Notes: generated by a model not told the origin, from the sequence alone. DNA of 64,000 nucleotides from JAUWKC01 sp035527845 (GCA_035527845.1 DATKZT010000044.1:3032-67031); one strand, 5' to 3'; shown: positions 46,401-53,251, numbered from the stretch's first letter. Program-made: numbers and translations.

Positions 46401-46769
46401 TATATCTCTCGGCGGCGGGACGAACACCGGATTGGCAAGTGTCACCGTCTCGGTCGTATCAATAATGGGCGGCGGGGCGTGCGGCTCCGGCTGGTGCGCA
46501 GCTTGTGTTCTTTCCAGTGCGATCTCGGGCAGGGTGTCACCGAGCCAGTAGCCGAGACCTGTGGGCAGCGAGAGGGTGGTGGGGAGCATCAACTTTAGCA
46601 GGACGAGCATCCACATCCAGTAGCGGACGACGGCGCGGACTTTCCTTCGAAGGATCAAGTCCAGCCCCAGCAGTATGAGGATAAGCACTGCGGACTGAAT
46701 CAGCATGGGCGTGGTGAATTCCACGAACGCCCTGCCTGTCGCATTTATGTGCTCGCACATCGCATTCAT
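37473..46769 (-). CDS. Giant M56/BlaR1-like membrane metallopeptidase receptor (3098 residues)
   Basis: ATG 46769 has GGAG eight bases upstream. The N-terminal 380 residues are a complete BlaR1/MecR1-type M56 domain: several helices (VLILILLGLDLIL, WMWMLVLLKLMLP, TWLAVAAAMALLL), zinc motif HELAHIKRGD at about 249-258, and REQAVDETV, the downstream acidic ligand. After the last helix (about 360-375) come some 2700 external residues: beta-rich regions, a HEAT-like helical stretch (about 970-1110), ankyrin repeats (about 1430-1600: LLIEAGADVNWKDKEGGTPL, LLIEKGADVN), two tandem carboxypeptidase-regulatory-like modules (about 1905 and 2414, VDGNGxGxAGATxEFYRWDS), and a right-handed beta-helix (about 2735-3080, NNIITGNGTG type repeats). 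BlaR1 senses an external ligand and cleaves BlaI; typical length is about 600. The blaI-like gene lies 53 bases upstream. Confidence 0.88.
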   Translation of the reverse strand: MNAMCEHINATGRAFVEFTTPMLIQSAVLILILLGLDLILRRKVRAVVRYWMWMLVLLKLMLPTTLSLPTGLGYWLGDTLPEIALERTQAAHQPEPHAPPPIIDTTETVTLANPVFVPPPRDIAPLSTPPAPAKSEPASPTPITAPAMTWQGLVFLTWLAVAAAMALLLLQRALFVRGLVAQGKDADAPTNDAFELCRQQLNAGRKVTLKVSPNATSPAVCGLFRPVILVPHNLAARLSRRDLRAVFLHELAHIKRGDLWVNLMQTILQILYFYNPLLWLANAIIRRVREQAVDETVLVAMGENARSYPQTLVNVARLAFDRPALSLRLIGVAESKDALAARIKRILNRPVPKHAKLGSLGLIAILVTAAVLLPMEEANRSGSDFFMDTIEGYIRCDRTHSESSRAILNMAHMYEFKHKSSKSRDFGNDESPIQYSTENYTIPNNKKLTFETIAEKGQQLRIDISVEPGAIYTTADITIELARQLGVLPGKAKQLTKWLAPLPKLTAHEYYKAGEPISIEMRSNAVNWKPSLEEMSDDKDTFFVLVNGKEYKASPCVGPFTGLTSWHRVPKIACEATGKYRFAYGWKNVDVVNPKEPDKVIHFDRLITDEVEFEVVDNVPDSYYQQVYQEGWEDILRENILPLFTDDMRKHGISGPLLALKIRELPFDIAFDIYAQAEGSEEEEPAGQLAIKAGRYPHITGCDRNVKGLTWDNVGDRRWRVILKPSQKAAVSHPPIRHYYGREFVTDWLTFERSERFDLHQRRAKNTRNSVSKTQNTNFTADLPNGVTVELLGVCEHPSKGRQWWHPDGTPLRGIPYSSADVYADQYDGYKCYEVALNITSEHLSKTIKWKPPIYIIGAPVSTTGPPPVCVDLRPVVLRVPEGQDTTSLRIGIDPISSAKEDPEEYGWVTFKNVSLKPNFKTNVQVEVEEPNAVAKGTGGEAFKNVSLRPGAKMDLNWPLYRPTQPPTDPIFQDYSPQELIPYVLADKVLAAKDADYSRPYGSRLACAWFIWKTRSQPELREQLADAILLKLYCVKSRHDNYHLGEFLGFLEMPDHLTALLEDTKIGDCCYGPALVQALSICGSIEYAPVLIRAFDKDSQAGFHSALMKMTGLQSSPDNTKEAWTAWWKETYPDKKIEPPSNKYRQLLADDRIQMLRKLKQLLAAMQRYKRVTEDKQSDYPNFPLFLPVQLDELVGREYSPGKRITQKHLDSVHYLLPAKDIDFDYGSEPLMYDASLQKSHDLIAVVYAEGRIDLVTPDEFPSIDSTGKVSLRPTVETDVQVETAWERASQIIGAALPESVENVRLFSASFEASVVLCRFDIPKKDLKVLLEKSKRFPEFSRFVETPELQNRWAEYRYREVDWWQPWELKEPVYGEWRAGERVPGGEGKVGVVQFVDVACGELANGLMRVYLKNSSHGHTIEDDTKVDGAVGEYRNALLEAAEKGRANTVRQLLKPGGDVDAAEALLKAAESVYARAEPDATMQNYLQIATLLIEAGADVNWKDKEGGTPLLRAASSLVSYKHKSVNTDFFKLLIEKGADVNAACKDHKRELALISAVRANNLELAAMLLEVGADPLLAKERSAEDRTVLEIARDESSEEMVELLGKYAEPGLAELNKRFEGTIKAFVEAVTKKDDEALMLVTSARREYGRQQWPKHAEKIRTDYEGHYELLEKIVGVGTSRGFAALFLPRPEGSEQRYSKLLLMQFPDGGWRVLHFYPTDDSPDDAFKEARNAYESYDSYQRAVFDAAGRLEDVAAEIPTGMTTEMPDQGRLTVRVKDGNLRFDFLDQPEGRYKAVEVHKDKVKCWRSKDLLGVAGKLKLEKGDLRLEAKDGKATLSAPGKQYVIDAHEGKVRVQYEGKVLTADTFTFELPSLDLQQEKESSGQTGTATGVTVEDGENESAVTVGYIVDGNGMGIAGATVEFYRWDSKQKKTTEPQIIKTGKDGSFMIPYEPGQRVSFTNIAAPGFSTREDVDFIYKADGTSYPKDKTIQLFRLGSLAGTVLDLDGKALAGAPLSLSTHVQYRRPRGGCHTTNHIRAITDANGHFSMNVPPGTHLLSYPWMGPIQGEVDSGKWDAYRKPGERWPSAPIRGVSWAKGITISEGQAISGIVAALSKSTCDVAGKVRDTKGQPVQGAKVRTLWLFDGGSFILNGEGYEPAVTDRNGNYRLENLPPGKWHIEAWHEHVKQNTDPVPLELVRGKTVQQDLQLAGELPESAGSVFNNAPKPDSKYVSRLGLVRTRDTELARTLREDEEPFEERKGFIIKDYGDGAIHCIDFDGDEVIRVPETLDITDKEAFLKWANKNGADALIMRAAWLVGINMAAVDIPDEQWSSLSDKTIRSLQDRPLGSEDGLGSRTGEYQYGAFRTSEGRIGVAGLTRLSSEGLDYRSLSIKYKLLKTNVQVEGGTKAEEVPAEHGWVVDGNGKGVAGATMEFYRWDSKEKKTTEHQIIKTGKDGSFIIPYIEPGEHGSLAGLTASGFDTRESVSFARRKDGTFVPDNLRIKLYRLAAISGRVYGTDGKTLSGALLALSTIVQYPSHGSHTDNHIRAITDANGHFSMKNVPPGTHLLYYPWMGPSTAEVKSGIWDKYKKPGERYPSAPIKAVLAAKIVEVKEGQKIDDIVVDLSRSTCSVTGQVLDITGRPAAAAKVCLYWKHAGDTEGITGRGYRPTETGVDGRYKLENLPPGKWHINAWHEQVKQNADPVPLELVPGKTVQQDLRLGGELPESAGNILNNAIKPDSKHVARTRHLQPLIDSAQPGETIIMPKRVYTEPVTITKPITLKGESRNDCIFEVTANAPAVFVDTKGKGAVTIEGLTIKWQLATSDKVENAFALGAKDSRVEIKNCFFQPLGNFARSPVAVRAVGFSNVDVNSCRFEGFALPVFFNEATEGAVRDSVIANCQSQGITLFSGATVDIVGNIITGSKKHAVRNTGGTLRMHDNLIIKNANRGVYLGNKSASGTISNNIITGNGTGISAFARSKVTIENNLLLNNGFAGIDMRDSCRLSIQNNILLGNPRGLALFKETRKNNNEIGSNTFWQNAVDAENFEEKVESIAADPLFTDAANGNFSLKPGPVAEHNQGLTNPQILKTLWQKWQNLAQK
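38555..39526 (-). repeat. Internal duplication, downstream unit
   Basis: This segment of the giant gene matches 40084-41055 at a constant offset of about 1530 bases, for example the CTGTCTTGATTATTTGG and GCCAGCGGATTCAGGGAG blocks occur in both. It encodes the second carboxypeptidase-regulatory-like module array. Confidence 0.8.
40084..41055 (-). repeat. Internal duplication, upstream unit
   Basis: First copy of the duplicated segment of the giant receptor gene. The two copies have diverged and differ by short indels, so this is an old duplication rather than an assembly artefact. Confidence 0.8.
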
Positions 46770-46822
46770 GGCTCAGTCTCCGCTTATTAAGGCGCTTGTT
46801 CAGATGTTTTGTTTCGGTAAGA

Positions 46823-47224
46823 CTACCTTCTCCTTCGCCGCGAGTCTGCGGTGCGTTTGTTCTTGATCATGGCTTCCAGTTCGTTCAGCTGTTTGCGTGA
46901 GAGGCTGCTGCTCTCGAGCATAAACTGCATCATGGGGGTCAGGGCGCCCTGAAAGGCGCGTTTGAGCGTGCGCATCACCTCGCCTTTCTGCGCCTGTCGT
47001 CTGGTGACGGCGGAGCGGTAGAGGATGAGGTTTCGGATTCTCTCGGTTTTTAGCAGGCCCTTGGCGGCCATGCGGTCCATCATTGTCTTGACGGTGCTGT
47101 AGGTCCAGTTCTTTCGGTGCTGGAGCGCCTCCTGGACGGTCGGGGCGGCGCACGGCTCGTTGTCCCACACGGCCTCGAATATGGCCCATTCCGCTTCGGT
47201 AAGCTCGTAATCCTTCTTTTTCAT
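46823..47224 (-). CDS. blaI: BlaI/MecI/CopY-family transcriptional repressor
   Basis: From ATG 47224, with AAGGAGG seven bases upstream, the product is 133 residues. The winged-helix domain reads LTEAEWAIFEAVWDNEPC, TVQEALQHRKNWTYSTVKTMMDRMAAKGLL, which is the classical BlaI N-terminus; the C-terminal helices are for dimerisation and cleavage. BlaI repressors bind TACA..TGTA operators and are inactivated by proteolysis through the M56 receptor, here the 3098-residue protein encoded immediately downstream. A palindrome CTTTACA-CT-TGTAAAG 36 bases upstream of the start is a fitting operator, which implies autoregulation. The frame is also open to 47254, but the ribosome binding site supports 47224. 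Confidence 0.93.
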   Translation of the reverse strand: MKKKDYELTEAEWAIFEAVWDNEPCAAPTVQEALQHRKNWTYSTVKTMMDRMAAKGLLKTERIRNLILYRSAVTRRQAQKGEVMRTLKRAFQGALTPMMQFMLESSSLSRKQLNELEAMIKNKRTADSRRRRR

Positions 47225-47259
47225 AGCAGCCTCCTTAAGCTTTAACTTCGTCAAGGCTA

Positions 47260-47275
47260 CTTTACACTTGTAAAG
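47260..47275. promoter_or_regulatory. BlaI-type operator O1
   Basis: CTTTACA-CT-TGTAAAG is a perfect 7-bp inverted repeat with the TACA-N2-TGTA core of BlaI/MecI operators. It lies 36 bases upstream of the blaI start and overlaps a possible TTGCTT-16-TAAAGT minus-strand promoter. Confidence 0.75.
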
Positions 47276-47302
47276 GCTGCAAGCAAAGAATTAAGTTTTT
47301 TG

Positions 47303-47323
47303 AGACTGTAGCAAGGTTACAGA
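47303..47323. promoter_or_regulatory. BlaI-operator-like site O2
   Basis: AGACTGTAG-CAAGG-TTACAGA is an inverted repeat of CTGTA/TACAG. It is the inverted copy of the site at 47479-47499. Confidence 0.5.
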
Positions 47324-47478
47324 GTATGCTGCATGGTGGCCAATTGTCGTTTGCAGCGAAATTGCCGCAAAGCACAGATTCAGCATTTGAATCTGCCACA
47401 ACGGTCGGTGGCGAGGTACTATTTGTTGATTAAGGCTTCTGTAACTCATTATAATCAAAGGCTTTAAGTGTTATTTGC

Positions 47479-47499
47479 TCTGTAAAGCTACTACAGTCT
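47479..47499. promoter_or_regulatory. BlaI-operator-like site O3
   Basis: TCTGTAA-AGCTA-CTACAGTCT, the inverse of O2 (outer 9 and 7 bases identical after complementing), about 155 bases away. Such paired sites could allow looping. Confidence 0.45.
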
Positions 47500-47622
47500 C
47501 AATTTTTTTGGAAATTTTTGTGCAAGTCTCCCGGGGTGGTGGCCTTGATTGACGAAATTGGTCGGATTGTGGGGGGCCAGGTGGAAATTCCCGGCCGTTT
47601 CTCTGGAAGCCTCGCCCCTTTT

Positions 47623-49005
47623 TTATTCTAAGAACACGTACTGATATACGGGCTTCTGTGATGCAATCGAGACGGCGCCCTGCCTTGAGACCTCCAGATC
47701 GTAGCGCCAGCAGGTTTCAACACGCGGGTTACTCATCAGCGTCACTGCTACCATCCACCCTGCCTGCGTCCCGGAAATAACCAGCTGCCAATCCTCGGGC
47801 TTCTGCTTGGCAAACTCCTCTATGATGCTTCGCCTGGCGGGGATGTCCGTGCGAATTGTCCTCCGCGTCAGTTCAGCGAAAACCACGGTCCTTTCAAGAG
47901 CCTCCAGCTCATTGCTCACAGGTTTCTTCAGGCTCGTCAGGAAGGTCGCCGCTTCCTCGGGTTCCGACAGTCTGAACGACTGGTCGCCGAAGGCCATTGT
48001 ATCGATTCTTTCTTCGTAAAACGCTACACCGGCACTGTCAATTGTTACGTTGTATATCCTGTACGGCTCGCATGCCCTCGATGCCAGAGTGGAAACATTT
48101 CTTCGCCCGATGCGAATTACTTTCTCGCCGAACAAGCGATTTGCTTCTTGTCGAACACTCTCGGGGACCGGGGCTTGCGGGTCTGCTGCTTCAGTCTTTT
48201 CACCGGATGCATCCTGTTCGGGGGTCTCTTTTATCGGGGCCTGCCACATCCATCCATACTTTTTGATGTACGGATCGAGCTTGCCTGCGCGAACCTCATT
48301 ACCGCTTACGTTAAAATACTCTTCCAGCCCGTTGTCCGCGACAAAGTCACGAGCTGCCATCGCATCAACCAGTTGATAATACAATTCATTGACGACCGCC
48401 TTGTTCTTACAGTCTTCGTGCACTCTCTCGTAAAGCTTTTCGACCAGCTTGATATTCTCGGCGTCCCCGGCAAACACGATCCCTTGCGCCGCCGAGCCTC
48501 GCATTACTCCGAGCGTCTCAGTTCTGTTCTTGTTGTATTTACCGGGCAGGGGGCCGTCGATCCACTCTTTGGCCAGCTCCAGCGAGCCCTCTTCTGTCAG
48601 GGCTTTTCTCAAAATCCCATCCGCTTCCTTTCCGCCGATCCGGCCGATCAATCTCAGGGCGCGGACCTTCCCGAGGAATCTGCTGTGGTCCTCCGTGGCG
48701 GCTCCTTTGAGGTCCTCACCGCGGCGCAGGTATTTCAGCAGCGCACGGACCGAGTCGGCATCGCCCCTCTTGCTCAGGTCGCACAGCTTTTCAGCAATGT
48801 AGAACCATTGCCCCGCATAGTTGACATCATCCAGCTTCTGCAAAAGTGATGCGCGGGAGCTCTCTTCCAACAATTGCTGTACGTCCGCCGGCGGCGCCTT
48901 CCTTGCGGCAAAAGCTTTGCTGCTGCCGCGAACGTTAATGCCGGCTGCACAGAAACAAATCAACAACAGCAAAACCTGAGTTTTTGCAGGGTCAGTCAGC
49001 TTCAT
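47623..49005 (-). CDS. Secreted protein with HEAT-like N-terminal region, function unknown
   Basis: The 460-residue protein has a signal peptide (VLLLLICFCAAGINVRG). Residues about 50-220 are helical with repeat character (ALLKYLRRGEDLKGAATEDH, KVRALRLIGRIGGKEADGIL), like HEAT/PBS-lyase repeats. A low-complexity linker (about 255-280) rich in Glu, Pro and Ala separates a mixed alpha/beta C-terminal domain (NVTIDSAGVAFYEERI, QLVISGTQAGWMVAVTLM). I do not recognise the family. It is the last gene of the minus-strand group beginning with the sigma gene at 51533, 204 bases after the 49210 gene; no clear promoter of its own is visible. Confidence 0.6.
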   Translation of the reverse strand: MKLTDPAKTQVLLLLICFCAAGINVRGSSKAFAARKAPPADVQQLLEESSRASLLQKLDDVNYAGQWFYIAEKLCDLSKRGDADSVRALLKYLRRGEDLKGAATEDHSRFLGKVRALRLIGRIGGKEADGILRKALTEEGSLELAKEWIDGPLPGKYNKNRTETLGVMRGSAAQGIVFAGDAENIKLVEKLYERVHEDCKNKAVVNELYYQLVDAMAARDFVADNGLEEYFNVSGNEVRAGKLDPYIKKYGWMWQAPIKETPEQDASGEKTEAADPQAPVPESVRQEANRLFGEKVIRIGRRNVSTLASRACEPYRIYNVTIDSAGVAFYEERIDTMAFGDQSFRLSEPEEAATFLTSLKKPVSNELEALERTVVFAELTRRTIRTDIPARRSIIEEFAKQKPEDWQLVISGTQAGWMVAVTLMSNPRVETCWRYDLEVSRQGAVSIASQKPVYQYVFLE

Positions 49006-49209
49006 CTTTCGGGCCCTTTCCTTTACCTGTACAATGATTGTCGCACCATTTCTTAATGACGCTAAGACTCATAATGCGGTTGACAGGATTCTTCTCGAAT
49101 TACCAAAAATACCACAAAATTCCCGCGCGGCAACTCTTTACGCCTTTCTCGCAACGGCTCGAAAGCACCGTATGAGTCATCCCAAAACCCCTCAGAAGTG
49201 CCTCTTATG

Positions 49210-50232
49210 TCAGTAGGTGTAAATCTGCACTTTTTGCGTGAATGCGTCCAAATCCATCTCGCCGGCGGCGAAGGCGTCCACATCTGACTTCTTCACGCGA
49301 ATTGTCATAACCGTCGGCGAGCAGGAACCTAAGTTATCCGGCAAGCCTCCCTCGTATGTTGTTCTTACAATCTTGCCGTCCTTTGTGATTACCTCTACGG
49401 TGCCCTTCTTTGAGTCCGTCAATATACCGACAATGTTGGTCTCTCCGCTGCCGATAACGGTAATGATTAGCCAATGCTCCGGCTCAAGGGCCCGTATGTT
49501 TGCCGCGTGTCTAAGCGATTTGATGAGGTTTCTTTTGAGCTCCTCAACTTTCTCGGCGTCGTATCTTTGCTCTGTATCGGTCTGCACACGAATCCTGCGC
49601 CGACGTGCTGTGTCTGGTGGGGTGAGTATTTCCTGTCGGGTCTGTTCCCAGAGTCGGTCGGCGGGTTCTTCGGTTTCGTCTTTTTCCTGCATATCTATGG
49701 AAGGGGCAAGCGGAAAATCGACCTTGATGATGAACAAGGCGCCATAGCCCTCAAGATAGATGCACTGCGTGCCGCCCCTGGCATCGGAGAATACAGATAG
49801 ATTGCCGAATAAGGGGTTGTCCTGCCAGCGGCCGAGTTTCTTGTCGAGAATCCGCGACATCACAGTGAGATCTTCCATTATGGTCACGAGGTGTTTTGTC
49901 TTGATCTGCTCGGCTGGAATTACGAGGATTCCGCCGGCATAGCCGCTGCCTGCCACCGGCGGGGCGACAGGTGAGTGCCACCAGGGGTTTTCCGGATACG
50001 CTGGGAGAGCCCCAGAGCGGACTTCCTTCTCCATCAATTCCAGCAGCACCTTCTGTTCATCATCCGACGTCGCCTGGCTCGCAGCAGGCATGCGTTCTTT
50101 GGCGGCGTCGATTTCCGTTCTGGCAGCCCGCGCCTCGTCTGTGTCTGCTTCGACCACATTCCGGGCAGCCATCCCGGCTGTCGCCAAGTTGAGCACCATA
50201 AATACAACAATTGTTCGGGCAAAAGACTTCAT
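49210..50232 (-). CDS. Secreted protein of unknown function in a sigma/anti-sigma operon
   Basis: The 340-residue protein has a signal peptide (ARTIVVFMVLNLATAGMAA) and begins four bases before the end of the anti-sigma-like gene (ATGA overlap). The mature protein has a helical N-terminal part with coiled character, then alpha/beta regions (GGILVIPAEQIKTKHLVTIM, CIYLEGYGALFIIKVDFPL), a highly basic stretch RRRRIRVQTD and a C-terminal EHWLIITVIGSGETNIVGIL. Tight coupling with the membrane regulator upstream suggests it helps sense or set the threshold of that system (inference). I do not recognise a family. Confidence 0.65.
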   Translation of the reverse strand: MKSFARTIVVFMVLNLATAGMAARNVVEADTDEARAARTEIDAAKERMPAASQATSDDEQKVLLELMEKEVRSGALPAYPENPWWHSPVAPPVAGSGYAGGILVIPAEQIKTKHLVTIMEDLTVMSRILDKKLGRWQDNPLFGNLSVFSDARGGTQCIYLEGYGALFIIKVDFPLAPSIDMQEKDETEEPADRLWEQTRQEILTPPDTARRRRIRVQTDTEQRYDAEKVEELKRNLIKSLRHAANIRALEPEHWLIITVIGSGETNIVGILTDSKKGTVEVITKDGKIVRTTYEGGLPDNLGSCSPTVMTIRVKKSDVDAFAAGEMDLDAFTQKVQIYTY

Positions 50233-50966
50233 TTCTCGTTCCTTTCATTTGAAGGTTTCGAATTATTCGATTCGTCCGGAATCGCACTTTCCGGCTGAGC
50301 ATAAACCAGGAACTGCGCCAGCTCCCGCTTGGTGCGGGTCAGCTCGTCGTCCGTTTGGGCCGCGAGGGTCTGGATGCCGTTTATCAACAGGCTCTTATCC
50401 TGCAGGCGGTCTTGTTCTATTTGCTCGAGGGCCGCTGCAATCGATCGGCGCTCATCTATTTGAGCGGCATTAATTGCGTGAATGAGTTCCGTCAGTCGCC
50501 GGTCAGTCACCTGGCCTGAAGCGGCGAGAATCTGTGCGCCGAATTCGGCCATATCGCTGCTGAATTGCCTGCCGAGGTCATCTTTGAGCTGGACGTAGGT
50601 GCCGGCCCAGGCCAGTCGCCAGGATTTTTTCAATTCGTCGAGCAGGTCCTGACGAATGGCCGGCTGCAAAGAGGCCCTGAGCGAAGGCTCCAGCTCTTGC
50701 TGAAGCTGCTGCAAGTCCGGTGGTCGGGGCGATGTGAGCCGGCCGACCACGATTCCGGACATTATCAGCAGGATGGCGGCGGCAGCTATCTTGGCAAGGC
50801 TAATAATGTCTGGTCTTTGCCTTCGCCCGGCCGGTGATACACCAGCGCCGGCTTCGGACAGCCTGGCAGTGACCGAATCGAGCGTCTGCTGTGGTGGGCC
50901 GTCAGGAACCGGCTGATTCTTCAGGGCGTTTACGGCCTCGTTCAGAATGTCCCTTTTCTTTTTCAT
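50229..50966 (-). CDS. Single-pass membrane protein with external coiled coil, probable anti-sigma factor
   Basis: The 245-residue protein starts nine bases after the ECF sigma gene. Residues 1-50 are cytoplasmic, a membrane helix lies at about 52-72 (ISLAKIAAAAILLIMSGIVVG), and the external part (about 80-230) is a long helical region with heptad pattern (QQLQQELEPSLRASLQPAIR, SIAAALEQIEQDRLQDKSLL). It has no LolA-like region and no zinc-type anti-sigma motif, so it differs from the 26992-type regulators. Position and coupling suggest regulation of the sigma factor at 50976. It overlaps the following secreted-protein gene by four bases. Confidence 0.68.
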   Translation of the reverse strand: MKKKRDILNEAVNALKNQPVPDGPPQQTLDSVTARLSEAGAGVSPAGRRQRPDIISLAKIAAAAILLIMSGIVVGRLTSPRPPDLQQLQQELEPSLRASLQPAIRQDLLDELKKSWRLAWAGTYVQLKDDLGRQFSSDMAEFGAQILAASGQVTDRRLTELIHAINAAQIDERRSIAAALEQIEQDRLQDKSLLINGIQTLAAQTDDELTRTKRELAQFLVYAQPESAIPDESNNSKPSNERNEK

Positions 50967-50975
50967 TGTCGCACC

Positions 50976-51533
50976 TCATTTCTCTTCGACAACCACTGGT
51001 TCGAGTATGTTTCGCAGTTTTGTTCTCGCTCTGTGCAGCAGCATTCCCGCAGCATTCGTTTTGACTCCTAGCTCTTTGGCAATCTGCCGATAGCTCATAT
51101 CGCTGAAATGCCTCAGACAGAAGGCCTCTGCCTCCTGGGGCGGCAATTCGGCCAGGGCTTCTGTCAACTTTGCAGCCAGTTCCCGGTCCTCGGCCTGCCG
51201 GGGCGGACCCGGATTCGGATTGGCCACCACAGCCAAGTGGGCCGGCTCGCCGTTACGCTGTAATTGTCGAGTCCGCTGTCGCAGCCGATTTATCGCCCGC
51301 GAGGTGGCCACGCGTGCGAGAAGGGCCGAAAAGTTTCGCACCCGCTGGCGCCGCGAAACCTCGAATACACAAAGAAAGGTCTCCTGGAAACAGTCAGCGG
51401 CGTCGGCGTCGTTGCCCAACAATCTGTACACCGTCTGCCATACCCCCGGACCGTACTTGCTTAGAATTAGTGGCCAATCAATCGCCTGCAAGCGAGTCTC
51501 CTCTGGAACAACCGCCGGCGGGCAAACGCCCAA
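50976..51533 (-). CDS. ECF-type RNA polymerase sigma factor
   Basis: The 185-residue frame starts at TTG 51533; the exact start is uncertain. Region 2 is NDADAADCFQETFLCVFEVSRRQ and FSALLARVATSRAINRLRQRT; region 4 is LPPQEAEAFCLRHFSDMSYRQIAKELGVKTNAAGMLLHRARTKLRN. First gene of a three-gene operon with the coiled-coil membrane protein and a secreted protein. It belongs to a different branch from the MEDR-type sigma factors at 28686 and 53248. Confidence 0.92.
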   Translation of the reverse strand: MGVCPPAVVPEETRLQAIDWPLILSKYGPGVWQTVYRLLGNDADAADCFQETFLCVFEVSRRQRVRNFSALLARVATSRAINRLRQRTRQLQRNGEPAHLAVVANPNPGPPRQAEDRELAAKLTEALAELPPQEAEAFCLRHFSDMSYRQIAKELGVKTNAAGMLLHRARTKLRNILEPVVVEEK

Positions 51534-51655
51534 AAAGGCTGTTCAACCTTCTCATAATATATAGTCAACCCGACCGGCCGTTTTGTTACAAGAAAATGCC
51601 CAAAAAAATTACAGCCCCTCTACAATCCCGCCGACTTCGCCTGAAAAACAGCGCA

Positions 51656-51687
51656 CAAAAAAGGCCGGGACAAACTAAGCCCGGCCT
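51656..51687 (-). terminator. Intrinsic terminator of the 51785 gene
   Basis: AGGCCGGG (51662-51669) pairs with CCCGGCCT (51680-51687), and the minus-strand transcript runs into TTTTTT. Same stem as at 24784 and 29354. Confidence 0.78.
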
Positions 51688-51784
51688 GCTCATGAGGAGG
51701 TCTATCCTCACGCGGAGCAATTACTTTATCAAATCCCGCCGGAAATAGTCCAGCGGCCCGGCCCGTTCGTCTCTTCTGGTGTGC

Positions 51785-53251
51785 CTATTCCGGCGATGAT
51801 CCGCGTATCTGCTCAACCAGCCGCAGCACGTTTTCATAAGTTACATGCTCTGGAGCTTTCTCATCGTCACTGAGTTCTGCCATCGCGCCGCGAACGAACG
51901 TGTTGAAATCTTCCGGATTTTCAATTGTCAGGTCGGCTCCGGTGCTCAACCGGAGTCCGCCGCCCACGTGAGGATTCTCTGTGTTGTCCCTGTATTCAAG
52001 AGAATAAGACAGCAGCTGAGTGCATGCGGGGTCGAGTTCTTTAGGCGGCAGGTATAGCCCCCACTCGTAGAATTTGTCTGCCTTGCTGGTATAGGCCAAA
52101 TGGCAGCCCCTATAAGTTACGTTTTCATCGTTGCGGTTTGACTTTAGGGCGTACACCTCAAATGGAAGCTTGGGCAATTCTCCGCCAATCACCAGGTTTT
52201 CGAACAGGGAACTCTGAGAGGCATCGGATTCTTTATCCTCGCTGCTCCAACAAGCGATGACCGTGCCGTCGGCAAGTGTGAAAAGAACGTGCGCTGCAAG
52301 GGTTACCGAAGCAACCGCACCCTTTACCCGAGTCAATTCCTGTTTGGTTGCGGTGTCCTTAGTATTCTCAAGGGCGTATCCGGAAGGCACTTCGGTCAAA
52401 AATATTTGGTCGGGTATCTCGATGTCGCGTTCGATATAATCAATTTCGACGCACTTTAACCAATCCTCATCTTTCTGTTGCATCCATAATATCACCTTTG
52501 CAAATTCACCTGTCGCAGGCGACAGCCAGCTTCTTATTTTTACACCGGGCCTGATACTCTCTTTTACGAAAGCTTCCCAAATATTATAGGCATGACCGTC
52601 GATCTTTTCTTCTCCGACGATTTCAAAATGGTCAAATAATTCCGGGTGGCCGCAGGCAAGTTCCATGAGTGCGTGAATATTTCGACGATTAAAAAGCTGT
52701 CTCTCGTACTTGCTTACCTTGCTGTAGGAAGCACGGTTTTCTGTATGGTTAAGAGTTATTTCATATTCACCGCCATCACAAATGTGCTCCGATACAGTGA
52801 TTTTCATTCCGTCGGAGCTGCTGGAATAGCCTGGTTGAGTCAATCTCCATTGCCCATTCGCCAAATCAAGCCAGTACTCCGTCTCAACCGAAACCTGCTG
52901 GTTATGCGGTTGTGGCGCAGGGAAATATATTCTCCCTTTCATGTGAATAGTATTAGCTGAGTAGAGTAATTGTGGCACATCGGACATTGCATAGACTTTG
53001 CTCACCATCCCTGTATCTGACCAATATACCAGCACGCCGATAATTACCATTAACACCGCGGCAGCGGCCAATTTTGTCATTCTGCTTTTCATGATTATTC
53101 TCCACATATCCGGCGCGTATTGAGCCGGTTCTGCCTTAATTACTTGTTCCCGAGCCGTTGAGACCTTCTCAAATACTGCGTCATCCATTTCGGGGTTGGT
53201 ATGAATCGCCGCGTTCTTGAAGAACTTTTCGAGATCATTCACGGGTTTCAT
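51785..53251 (-). CDS. Membrane anti-sigma-like protein with LolA/RseB-like sensor region
   Basis: The 488-residue protein overlaps its sigma gene by four bases. Residues 1-53 are the cytoplasmic part; MWRIIMKSRMTKLAAAAVLM leads into the membrane helix (about 55-75). The external region opens with SDVPQLLYSANTIHMKGRIY, related to the 26992 and 53985 proteins, and is beta-rich to about residue 260. The C-terminal half includes SVTLAAHVLFTLADGTVIAC and a helical tail. It probably controls the sigma factor at 53248. An internal ATG at 53092 is preceded by GGAG and seven bases. Confidence 0.75.
   Translation of the reverse strand: MKPVNDLEKFFKNAAIHTNPEMDDAVFEKVSTAREQVIKAEPAQYAPDMWRIIMKSRMTKLAAAAVLMVIIGVLVYWSDTGMVSKVYAMSDVPQLLYSANTIHMKGRIYFPAPQPHNQQVSVETEYWLDLANGQWRLTQPGYSSSSDGMKITVSEHICDGGEYEITLNHTENRASYSKVSKYERQLFNRRNIHALMELACGHPELFDHFEIVGEEKIDGHAYNIWEAFVKESIRPGVKIRSWLSPATGEFAKVILWMQQKDEDWLKCVEIDYIERDIEIPDQIFLTEVPSGYALENTKDTATKQELTRVKGAVASVTLAAHVLFTLADGTVIACWSSEDKESDASQSSLFENLVIGGELPKLPFEVYALKSNRNDENVTYRGCHLAYTSKADKFYEWGLYLPPKELDPACTQLLSYSLEYRDNTENPHVGGGLRLSTGADLTIENPEDFNTFVRGAMAELSDDEKAPEHVTYENVLRLVEQIRGSSPE

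Larger units (their letters stand above)
47225..47622. other. 400-base regulatory intergenic region upstream of blaI
   Basis: It contains three BlaI-operator-like sites (47260-47275, 47303-47323, 47479-47499), a perfect hairpin CAGATTCA-GCATT-TGAATCTG (47375-47395) and a TATAAT on the minus strand (47455-47450). There is no coding region. Confidence 0.6.
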
